Shown here in pieces: positions 55,811 to 62,938 of a DNA stretch of 64,000 nucleotides. The stretch comes from Tateyamaria pelophila (lineage in GTDB: Bacteria > Pseudomonadota > Alphaproteobacteria > Rhodobacterales > Rhodobacteraceae): assembly GCF_019966495.1 (NCBI RefSeq), contig NZ_JAIMIA010000010.1:1-64000 (forward strand). The letters run 5' to 3'. How positions within the stretch are numbered: the stretch's first letter is position 1; each line of letters begins with the position of its first letter. A program made the translations under genes and the position numbers. The notes beneath the pieces are model-generated. The model saw nothing but the letters and a program-made list of their open reading frames with translations. It had not been told where the DNA came from and did not search any database.

Positions 55811-55901
55811 TGCGGTTCAAACTGGTATGTTGGCTATATGCCGATCCCCGGACGGGGTGCATGGATGCAGATAGGGGTACATTCCACAGGAGTCAACGTT
55901 T

Positions 55902-56351
55902 TCAGAATTTCACGACCACGGAAAGCACGATGAGCACCATCAATACTGTCGGAACCTCGTTCATCATGCGGTAGCCGCGCCCGGACTTGATCGGCCCACC
56001 CGCTGCAAAAGCCTTGCGTTGCGCGCCTAACCACCCATGGAAGCCTGACATGGCCAATATCCCTGCAAGCTTCGTCCAGGGCCACACTGCGCTCCAATCG
56101 ACGACACCGGGGATCAGGACAAGCCATATGCCAAACAGCCATGTGGAAACCATCGCCGGGTTCATGATCACCTTGAGCAGCTTGTATTCCATGGTCTGAA
56201 ACAGCTCATGAGTCTGGCCTTCCAGCCCAACCTGCTCTGCGTGGTAGACATACAGACGCGGGAGATAGAACAGCGCAGCCATCCAGGCGATGACCGACAT
56301 AATATGAAATGCCTTGATCCACGGATAAAGCGAGATGATCAGATCAAACAT
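55902..56351 (-). CDS. hemJ: Protoporphyrinogen IX oxidase HemJ
   Basis: HemJ is the membrane protoporphyrinogen oxidase of many bacteria lacking HemG/HemY. The 149 residues contain four hydrophobic helices, the conserved KAFHIMSVIAWMAALFYLPRLYVYH (with two histidines) and a C-terminal FRMMNEVPT-like RGYRMMNEVPTVLM. ATG 56351 was chosen over a GTG at 56378. It is the first gene left of the proposed origin, and is read away from it; rho follows. Confidence 0.95.
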   Translation of the reverse strand: MFDLIISLYPWIKAFHIMSVIAWMAALFYLPRLYVYHAEQVGLEGQTHELFQTMEYKLLKVIMNPAMVSTWLFGIWLVLIPGVVDWSAVWPWTKLAGILAMSGFHGWLGAQRKAFAAGGPIKSGRGYRMMNEVPTVLMVLIVLSVVVKF

Positions 56352-56755
56352 GATGGACGGCCCTAAGTTCGGGCCCACCCTAATAATAAATATATAAGAT
56401 AGAAAAGATGATGATTTGGTAGTGTCGGCAATTTCTGTGGATTATCGACTTTTACCGCGTGTTATCCCCCTTGTGGACAAACGTGGATCATCACCGCGGA
56501 CTCCGAGGATAGATCAAAAAATCCCATATATAACAACATCATACGTAACTCTTATGCAGGAAAGGGTTGGAATATCTTGGTGGATTGTTTTGTATAAACA
56601 GTTTTTTGCACGGCAGCAAAGTTATCCTTACCCGCAAAGGATATATTTGGCCAAAGTCACCAGAGTTGCCAAGTTTATGGCTGGGCTTGGTACAATTCGT
56701 CTTTTATCCCTAAGCACACAGGCTGCCGTCCTCAGCACTTCACAGGGTTACCCAC
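56352..56755. other. Candidate chromosomal replication origin (oriC)
   Basis: This 404-base gap is the only non-coding stretch above 300 bases. It contains AT-rich blocks (about 56380-56420 and 56511-56555) and DnaA-box-like 9-mers: TGTGGATTA (56436-56444), TGTGGACAA (56472-56480), CGTGGATCA (56482-56490) and TTACCCACA (56748-56756), plus weaker TTATCC repeats at 56462, 56622 and 56704. A GANTC methylation site is at 56499-56503. Genes on both sides are transcribed away from it, and parA/parB/parS lie within 8 kb. I see no gene inside it. Confidence 0.72.
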
Positions 56756-57355
56756 ATGTCTATCCCGCTCATCCTTGCCTCAGGCTCAGAGATCCGTGCC
56801 GTGTTGTTGCGCAACGCAGGGCTTGATTTCAAACAAATCATCGCTCGCATTGATGAACAAAGCATTAAGCAGGCCTTGCAAGCGGAAGAAGCCCCCCCGC
56901 GCGACATTGCAGATGCCCTTGCAGAGATGAAAGCGCGCAAGGTCGCAGACAAGCATCCCGAGGCAATGGTCATCGGCTGCGATCAGGTCCTGTCCTTTGA
57001 GGGCGACTTGCTATCCAAACCGCGCGATCCCGAGGATGCTCGCAAACAATTGCAAACTATGCGAAAAAAGCGGCACGCCCTTTTATCTGCTGCTGTCATC
57101 TACCACGATGGTCGGCCGATCTGGCGGCACGTGGGTCAGGTCCGTCTCAGGATGCGGGATGTTTCGGACGCCTATATAGACGGCTATGTAGACAGAAACT
57201 GGGATCAGATTCAGCATTGTGTTGGCGCTTATCAACTGGAAGCCGAGGGTGTTCGGCTGTTTCACAGCATTGAGGGGGATTACTTTCATGTCCTTGGTAT
57301 GCCACTTTTGGAACTGCTGGCGTTCCTGACGCTGCGCGGGGTCATCGAAGGATAG
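56756..57355 (+). CDS. maf: Maf-like nucleotide pyrophosphatase
   Basis: Maf proteins hydrolyse modified or canonical nucleoside triphosphates. The 199-residue protein shows LASGSEIRAVLLRNAGLDF at the start, IGCDQVLSF (catalytic aspartate) and the C-terminal YQLEAEGVRLFHSIEGDYFHVLGMPLLELLAFL. Subfamily (YhdE- or YceF-like) is not certain. The first base of the ATG is also the last base of a DnaA-like box in the proposed origin. It is followed by aroE. Confidence 0.94.
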   Translation: MSIPLILASGSEIRAVLLRNAGLDFKQIIARIDEQSIKQALQAEEAPPRDIADALAEMKARKVADKHPEAMVIGCDQVLSFEGDLLSKPRDPEDARKQLQTMRKKRHALLSAAVIYHDGRPIWRHVGQVRLRMRDVSDAYIDGYVDRNWDQIQHCVGAYQLEAEGVRLFHSIEGDYFHVLGMPLLELLAFLTLRGVIEG

Positions 57356-57368
57356 TGAGCAACACGTC

Positions 57369-58199
57369 ATGACAGGTAAAATTCCACTGGCCGGCGTGAT
57401 CGGATCCCCGATTGCGCACAGCAGGTTGCCGCAGATTCACAGACATTGGCTCAAGACATACGGGCTTGCAGGCGCGTATATTCCGATGGATGTCAGCTCC
57501 GCAGATTTGCGCGAGGTTTTGACTGTGTTACCCAAGGCTGGCTTTGTCGGTGTGAACATCACAATTCCGCATAAGGAAGCTGTTCTGGAAATGGCCGATG
57601 TCGTTACCGATCGCGCCACGTTGATTGGGGCGGTCAACACGCTGATATTCCGGAATGACGGCACAATTCACGCAGATAATACAGATGGTTACGGGTTTCT
57701 GGAAAATCTAAAATCAGGCGCGCCGGATTGGATGCCGTCTGCCGGGCCTGCAACCGTTCTGGGGGCCGGCGGTGCCGCCCGTGCGGTGGTCGTTTCCTTG
57801 CTGGATGCGGGCGTTCCGGAAGTGCTGTTGACCAACAGAACCCGCATTCGGGCGGAGAAGCTGGCGGATGATTTTGGCAACCGGGTCACAGTCGTCGACT
57901 GGGTGCACGCGGCCAATATTCTCGAGGAGTCCGCGTTGATCGTGAATACCACGTCATTGGGAATGATCGGCAAGCAGGAGATGCGCGTGCCGCTGGATGG
58001 ATTGCGGAGCGGCACTGTTGTCACAGACCTCGTTTACACCCCGTTGCGCACCAACTTGTTGGTCGCGGCGGAACATGCAGGCTGTGTGACTGTTGATGGC
58101 TTGGGCATGCTGTTGCATCAGGCCGTTCCGGGATTTGAGCGGTGGTTCGGAACACGCCCGACGGTCGACAGCGCCACGCGCGCGGCAGCTTTGCGATGA
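57369..58199 (+). CDS. aroE: Shikimate dehydrogenase
   Basis: AroE reduces 3-dehydroshikimate with NADPH in aromatic amino-acid synthesis. The 276 residues show GVIGSPIAHSRLPQIHRHWL, NITIPHKEAVL (catalytic lysine), AVNTL, NTDGYGFL and the dinucleotide loop VLGAGGAARAVV. It overlaps coaE by four bases (ATGA). The maf-aroE-coaE-dnaQ set is closely packed and probably one operon. Confidence 0.97.
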   Translation: MTGKIPLAGVIGSPIAHSRLPQIHRHWLKTYGLAGAYIPMDVSSADLREVLTVLPKAGFVGVNITIPHKEAVLEMADVVTDRATLIGAVNTLIFRNDGTIHADNTDGYGFLENLKSGAPDWMPSAGPATVLGAGGAARAVVVSLLDAGVPEVLLTNRTRIRAEKLADDFGNRVTVVDWVHAANILEESALIVNTTSLGMIGKQEMRVPLDGLRSGTVVTDLVYTPLRTNLLVAAEHAGCVTVDGLGMLLHQAVPGFERWFGTRPTVDSATRAAALR

Positions 58200-58789
58200 C
58201 GTTCAAACTTGGTTTGACGGGCTCCATCGGTATGGGAAAGTCCACCACGGCACAGATGTTTGTCGATCTGGGCTGCGATCTATGGGACGCCGATGCCGCC
58301 GTGCACCGCCTATACGCCTCCGGAGGGGCGGCCGTAGCGCCAATGAAAGCGGCCTTTCCAAGCGCCATTGTAGATGGTGCCGTGTCCAGGGAGGCATTGA
58401 TGGAAATCATATCGAAGGATCCAAGCGCCCTGCCCCGGATCGAAACCATCGTGCATCCGCTGGTGGCCCAAGACCGGATGGCGTTCACCACACAGGCAAA
58501 ATCCGAGATTATCGTCTTCGATATCCCGCTTTTGTTCGAAACTGGCGGCGACCAACGCATGGATGCCACGGCTTGTGTGTACGTCCCGGACGATGTTCAG
58601 GAACAAAGGGTCCTGGAGCGTGGAAAGATGACGCAGGCTCAGTTTTTGGCAATCCGGGCGAAACAGATGCCCAGCTTGGAAAAATGCGCGCGCGCGGATT
58701 ATGTTATCGAAACAGATACGCTTGAGCATGCGCAATCGCAGGTGCAAGATATCGTAGACCAAATCAAGGCAGAGCTGCGCGATGCGTGA
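58196..58789 (+). CDS. coaE: Dephospho-CoA kinase
   Basis: CoaE performs the last step of CoA synthesis. From ATG 58196 it is 197 residues with the Walker A loop GSIGMGKS at 9-16, DADAAVHRLY and FDIPLLFETGGD. It overlaps aroE at its start and dnaQ by eight bases at its end. Longer upstream starts lie inside aroE and add a foreign sequence. Confidence 0.96.
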   Translation: MTFKLGLTGSIGMGKSTTAQMFVDLGCDLWDADAAVHRLYASGGAAVAPMKAAFPSAIVDGAVSREALMEIISKDPSALPRIETIVHPLVAQDRMAFTTQAKSEIIVFDIPLLFETGGDQRMDATACVYVPDDVQEQRVLERGKMTQAQFLAIRAKQMPSLEKCARADYVIETDTLEHAQSQVQDIVDQIKAELRDA

Positions 58790-59468
58790 AATCGTACTGG
58801 ATACGGAAACCACTGGATTCGACCCTTTTTCCGGAGACAGAATCGTTGAGATTGGCGCAATTGAGCTGATCCGGCACGTGCCGACAAAGAACGTCTTCCA
58901 CGAATATATCGATCCTGAACGGTCCATGCCGCAAGAAGCCTTCGAGGTTCATGGCCTCGGAGACGACTTTTTGCGCGGAAAACCCAAATTCGCAGAGGTC
59001 GGTCAGAAATTTCTGGATTTCGTGGGCGATGCCAAGCTGGTCATTCACAATGCCGCCTTCGACATGAAATTCCTCAACGCGGAGCTCAAATGGCTGAATT
59101 TGCCGCAACTGCCCTTCGATCAGGCCATTGATACGCTGGAAATTGCCCGTCGGCGTTTTCCGGGCTCGCCTGCATCGCTTGATGCGCTTTGCCGTCGCTT
59201 CGGGATTGATAACTCATCGCGCACACTGCACGGGGCACTTCTGGACAGTGAAATTCTGGCGGAAGTTTACCTTGAGTTGATTGGCGGGCGGCAGCCTGAT
59301 TTCGGCCTGTCGACTTCGTCCGGGCAATCCAATGCAGCCCGGTCCGAAGGTGGCTGGACACCCTCACCACGCCCTGTCCGGCTGAAACCGCGGATTTCTG
59401 ATGCAGAAAAATCAGCTCACGAAGCATTTGTCGCCAAGCTTGGCGATACGACGCTCTGGACCAACTAA
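58782..59468 (+). CDS. dnaQ: DNA polymerase III epsilon subunit (proofreading exonuclease)
   Basis: The 228-residue 3'-5' exonuclease has the Exo I motif with D7 and E9 (VLDTETTGFDP), Exo II in HNAAFDMKFLN, and the C-terminal HGALLDSEILAEVYLEL with the catalytic histidine and aspartate. It proofreads replication as part of Pol III. It is translated by overlap from coaE. The tail is likely to contact the polymerase alpha subunit. Confidence 0.96.
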   Translation: MREIVLDTETTGFDPFSGDRIVEIGAIELIRHVPTKNVFHEYIDPERSMPQEAFEVHGLGDDFLRGKPKFAEVGQKFLDFVGDAKLVIHNAAFDMKFLNAELKWLNLPQLPFDQAIDTLEIARRRFPGSPASLDALCRRFGIDNSSRTLHGALLDSEILAEVYLELIGGRQPDFGLSTSSGQSNAARSEGGWTPSPRPVRLKPRISDAEKSAHEAFVAKLGDTTLWTN

Positions 59469-59495
59469 AAAACCCGGCAGCGGTGCCACCGGGTT
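59467..59495 (-). terminator. Terminator between dnaQ and secB
   Basis: AACCCGG (59471-59477) pairs with CCGGGTT (59489-59495) around an 11-base loop. On the minus strand the stem is followed by a run of T residues, so it efficiently ends the secB transcript; on the plus strand it may weakly end dnaQ. Confidence 0.82.
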
Positions 59496-59512
59496 CAATG
59501 TCTTGATCGTGC

Positions 59513-60013
59513 TTAGTTCAAAGATGGTTTATCAGCCGTTTCAGCCGACGCTTCCGCGGCTTGACGCTTCGCAATCTCATTGCGGTAAAGCGAAACAAAA
59601 TCAATCGTTTCAAGATTGAGAGGTGGGAAGCCCCCATCGCGGGTGATGTCGCTGACCACACGACGCAGGAACGGGAAAATCATCCGTGGGCATTCGATCA
59701 ACAAGAACGGATGCATCTGAGCGTCTGGTACGTTGTCGATGAAAAAGAGACCGACATAGTCAACCTCAAGCACGAACAGAACGGCTTCGCTCTCCTTGTC
59801 TTTCGACGTGACGTTCAGCTTGATCGAAGCTTCGTATTGCTTGTCCTGTGACCGCTTTTTCGCATCGAGGTTCACCTGAACCTGAACGTCGGGCTGCATT
59901 TCGGACGTTGCACCCTTCTGCGCCACGATGTTTTCGAATGAAATATCGCGAATGAACTGTCCCAACACGCGCATTTGCGGTTGGGCGGGCGGGGTCGCTT
60001 GTTCTTCTGCCAT
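59513..60013 (-). CDS. secB: Export chaperone SecB
   Basis: SecB keeps preproteins unfolded and hands them to SecA. From ATG 60013 it is 166 residues; MRVLGQFIRDISFEN, VDYVGLFFIDNV and HPFLLIECPRMIFPFLRRVVSDITRDGGFPPL are the family core. SecA in this window retains the C-terminal zinc tail that binds SecB. The ATG at 60028 is less likely. A terminator follows. Confidence 0.97.
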   Translation of the reverse strand: MAEEQATPPAQPQMRVLGQFIRDISFENIVAQKGATSEMQPDVQVQVNLDAKKRSQDKQYEASIKLNVTSKDKESEAVLFVLEVDYVGLFFIDNVPDAQMHPFLLIECPRMIFPFLRRVVSDITRDGGFPPLNLETIDFVSLYRNEIAKRQAAEASAETADKPSLN

Positions 60014-60073
60014 TGTGAAATTCTCCAAGGGGCATTCAAATTTGGTGTCTGGTAACAGCTTGGCGACCGGGCC

Positions 60074-60544
60074 TCAATCCTTCGTCCAACCGGACGGACC
60101 CCGGTTTTCATTCGATTCAGGCGGAACTTCGGAATATTCCGCGTCAATCACGTCAGATTGACGCTTTTGAGGGCCGCCCCCGGTCGAGAATGTCTGTACC
60201 TTCACGCGTGCGCGCGCCCAGTTGAACACGGCCAGACGGACACTCGGTACCAAAAGCGCAAAACCGACGGCATCCGTAAAAAACCCTGGCGTCAGCAAAA
60301 GGGCGCCGGAAAACAGGATCATCGCACCATGTGCCAGTGCCTCGCTTGGATCGTTCATCTGTTCAAATGACGATTTTACGCGTGAAAGGGCCTCTAAACC
60401 TTGTTTCCGAACCAAATACGTCCCTAAAATCGCAGTAACCACCACAATCAAGAGTGTCGGTGCGAGACCAATCGCACCGCCAACCTGAATGAACAGAGCG
60501 ATTTCGATCAATGGAACAGCGATAAACGCTATCAATAACCACAT
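60074..60544 (-). CDS. fxsA: FxsA-family membrane protein
   Basis: FxsA is a small inner-membrane protein known for protecting E. coli against phage T7 exclusion by F. The 156 residues begin MWLLIAFIAVPLIEIALFIQVGGAIG and continue with LLIVVVTAILGTYLVRKQG and LLTPGFFTDAVGFALLVPSVR, the family core; a polar tail follows. The start at 60544 has AAGGA at good spacing; an ATG at 60553 is also possible. Divergent from the Tim44-domain gene. Confidence 0.9.
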   Translation of the reverse strand: MWLLIAFIAVPLIEIALFIQVGGAIGLAPTLLIVVVTAILGTYLVRKQGLEALSRVKSSFEQMNDPSEALAHGAMILFSGALLLTPGFFTDAVGFALLVPSVRLAVFNWARARVKVQTFSTGGGPQKRQSDVIDAEYSEVPPESNENRGPSGWTKD

Positions 60545-60660
60545 ATGTGACATCCTTTCCTTAAGCTCATTCCAGAGCCACGGTGGACTTGATGCCACCT
60601 ACCACCTACATAAGAGCACTGACAGGGTGATGCCACCCAAGCCCGCATAATGAGGTATGA

Positions 60661-61320
60661 ATGAACTCTCCGCTGATTCAGTTGTTGGTCCTGGCCGGGA
60701 TCGCCGTCTTCTTAATCTTGCGCCTGAAAAACGTGCTGGGCACAAGGGACGGGTTCGAACAACCACCCGTTCCGAAAAACGAGTCCAGCCAGAAGGTGCG
60801 CCCTGATCTGGAAGTGATCGAAGGGGGTCCGGATCTGGACATCACAGATCACGTTCCCGAAGACAGTGAAGCTGCCAAAGCGCTGGCTGCGATGAAACGC
60901 GCCGAGCCGTCCTTTCACGTCGCCGATTTTCTTCAGGGTGCGCGCGGTGCCTATGAGATGATCGTCATGGGGTATGAGCGCGGCGAACTGTCTGAAATTC
61001 AACCGTTCTTGTCCGAGGATATCTACGAGTCATTTGTCGATGGCGTCGCCGCCCGCGAAGATCAGGGTTTGACGATTGAATCTGACTTCATTGGAGTGCG
61101 CGAGATCAAGTTGGTCGATGCGACATTTAACGATGCCACGAATGAGGCCGAATTGACGATTCGCTTTGTCGCCGAGTTGACCTCAGTCGTCCGCGATCAG
61201 GGCGGAGATATCATCGAGGGCAGCCCAACTGAGGCCAAAAAGCAGAAAGACACCTGGTCTTTTGCTCGAAAAATGGGGGCTAACGACCCAAATTGGCTGT
61301 TGGTGGCTACAGACGCGTAA
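60661..61320 (+). CDS. Tim44-domain protein (TimA-like), membrane-anchored
   Basis: The 219 residues have one N-terminal membrane helix (IQLLVLAGIAVFLILRL), a charged linker, and a C-terminal Tim44-like domain (FHVADFLQGARGAYEMIVMGYERGELSEIQPFLSEDIYESFVDGV). Bacterial Tim44-like proteins are peripheral membrane components related to the mitochondrial import motor subunit; their bacterial role is unsettled. GAGG lies five bases before the ATG. mltA starts within its last 28 bases. Confidence 0.92.
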   Translation: MNSPLIQLLVLAGIAVFLILRLKNVLGTRDGFEQPPVPKNESSQKVRPDLEVIEGGPDLDITDHVPEDSEAAKALAAMKRAEPSFHVADFLQGARGAYEMIVMGYERGELSEIQPFLSEDIYESFVDGVAAREDQGLTIESDFIGVREIKLVDATFNDATNEAELTIRFVAELTSVVRDQGGDIIEGSPTEAKKQKDTWSFARKMGANDPNWLLVATDA

Positions 61321-62351
61321 TCCGGGCTGCCCTGGGTGCTTTTCTTGCGACCAGCCTCATGTCTCATGAGGCTGGTGCTGACGTGAAGTACACCGTTGTG
61401 GACTATGCAGACCTTGACGGTTGGAAAGAGGATGACCATGCCGCCGCGCTCAAGGTCTTTCTCAACACATGCCAGGACATGAACGATCCCGACTGGACAG
61501 CGCTGTGTGCTCTGGCGAATGACGGACCGGACCCGCGTACATTTTTCGAACTGTTTTTTCGAGCGGTTTTGATTGAAGACAAGGCCGACCCGTTGTTTAC
61601 CGGATATTTCGAACCGGAACTTGATGGCTCTTTGCGTCGGACCGATCGGTTTCGATATCCTGTTTACGCAATGCCCAGCGAAGCGCGCGTCTTGCGACCA
61701 TGGTTATCGCGCCGGGAAATTCTGGCAACGGATATTATGGCGGGTCGCGGCCTTGAGATTGCGTGGGTCGACGATCCGGTCGAGCTGTTTTTTCTTCAAA
61801 TTCAGGGGTCTGGCCGTATTCGACTGCCCAACGGGCGCAATCTGCGGGTGGGATACGCGGGTGCGAACGGACATGAATACAGATCCATCGGAGCGGAATT
61901 GGTGCGACGCGGCGTCTATGAGCCGCATCAGGTCAGCGCGCAGGTCATCAAGAATTGGGTGCGGCGAAACCCGGCCGAAGGTGAAGAGTTATTGTTCCAC
62001 AGCCCATCCTACGTGTTCTTCCGTGAGGTCAGCGAAGTCCCGTCAGATCGCGGGCCTTTGGGGGCGATGAACCGATCTGTAACAACCCTGCGCTCTATCG
62101 CTGTCGATCCGGCCTTCGTGCCGCTCGGAGCTCCGGTTTGGCTTGAAAAAGACGGCGAGGTCCCGTTGCGCCGTCTGATGATCGCTCAGGACACCGGGTC
62201 CGCGATCAAGGGCGCCCAGCGGGCGGATGTCTTTTTCGGAACCGGCGATGCAGCTGGCCGCAAAGCCGGGAAGCTGCGTGATCCCGGGCGGATGATGGTG
62301 CTTATGCCGATCCAGCGCGCCTATGCCTTGCTGCCGGAAAACGCGATATGA
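61293..62351 (+). CDS. mltA: Membrane-bound lytic murein transglycosylase MltA
   Basis: The frame is 352 residues if started at the TTG at 61293; the start is uncertain, since no strong ribosome binding site is seen. A hydrophobic signal follows (VIRAALGAFLATSLMSHEAGAD). The MltA domain holds LFTGYFEPELDGSLRRTDRFRYPVYA, FFLQIQGSGRIRLPNG and the 3D catalytic region LMIAQDTGSAIKGAQRADVFFGTGDAAG. It cleaves peptidoglycan to anhydro-muropeptides. It overlaps the Tim44-domain gene and is coupled by ATGA to the Smr gene. Confidence 0.9.
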   Translation: MAVGGYRRVIRAALGAFLATSLMSHEAGADVKYTVVDYADLDGWKEDDHAAALKVFLNTCQDMNDPDWTALCALANDGPDPRTFFELFFRAVLIEDKADPLFTGYFEPELDGSLRRTDRFRYPVYAMPSEARVLRPWLSRREILATDIMAGRGLEIAWVDDPVELFFLQIQGSGRIRLPNGRNLRVGYAGANGHEYRSIGAELVRRGVYEPHQVSAQVIKNWVRRNPAEGEELLFHSPSYVFFREVSEVPSDRGPLGAMNRSVTTLRSIAVDPAFVPLGAPVWLEKDGEVPLRRLMIAQDTGSAIKGAQRADVFFGTGDAAGRKAGKLRDPGRMMVLMPIQRAYALLPENAI

Positions 62352-62938
62352 CCCGGCGGCGTCTGCGCCCCGAAGAGGAAGAGCTTTGGCGGAAAGTCAC
62401 CGCCAACGCCGAACGCCTGCATCCGGAAAAGCCCTTTGAGCCAAGCGATTTTGTCACACCAACACCCGCACCCAAAGCCAAAAGGCGTATATTTGACGCC
62501 GTTGAAAAAACCATTATCGGACCGGCAGAGAAACCCCGCACTCAAGTGAGCCTCACCCCACCCATCAGTGATCAAGTTGCCGGGGCACAGGTCAACATGG
62601 ACCGCAAGGCTTATGGCAGGCTGCAACGCGGCAAGTTACGACCTGAGGGAAAGATCGATTTACACGGCATGACGCTGGATCGTGCACACCCCGCGCTGAC
62701 CCGTTTTATCCTGAGCGCGCAGGGGCAGGGTAAACGTTTGGTCCTCGTGGTGACGGGCAAAGGCAAGCAGCGCGACGATGGCGGCCCAATCCCTGTGCGT
62801 TTTGGCGTTTTGCGCCATCAAGTGCCACAGTGGCTTGGCCTGCCGCCGCTGTCCTCGGCCATTTTGCAAGTGACGCAGGCACATGTGCGCCACGGCGGAA
62901 GCGGGGCCTATTATGTCTATCTACGCAAGAACCGGTAA
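62348..62938 (+). CDS. Smr-domain protein
   Basis: The 196-residue protein has a charged N-terminal half and a C-terminal Smr domain: GKIDLHGMTLDRAHPALTRFI, then RLVLVVTGKGKQ and the LSSAILQVTQAHVRHGGSGAYYVYLRK end. Smr domains bind or nick nucleic acid in MutS2 and in stand-alone forms. ATGA overlap with mltA. The last 18 bases overlap the convergent MFS gene. Confidence 0.93.
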   Translation: MTRRRLRPEEEELWRKVTANAERLHPEKPFEPSDFVTPTPAPKAKRRIFDAVEKTIIGPAEKPRTQVSLTPPISDQVAGAQVNMDRKAYGRLQRGKLRPEGKIDLHGMTLDRAHPALTRFILSAQGQGKRLVLVVTGKGKQRDDGGPIPVRFGVLRHQVPQWLGLPPLSSAILQVTQAHVRHGGSGAYYVYLRKNR

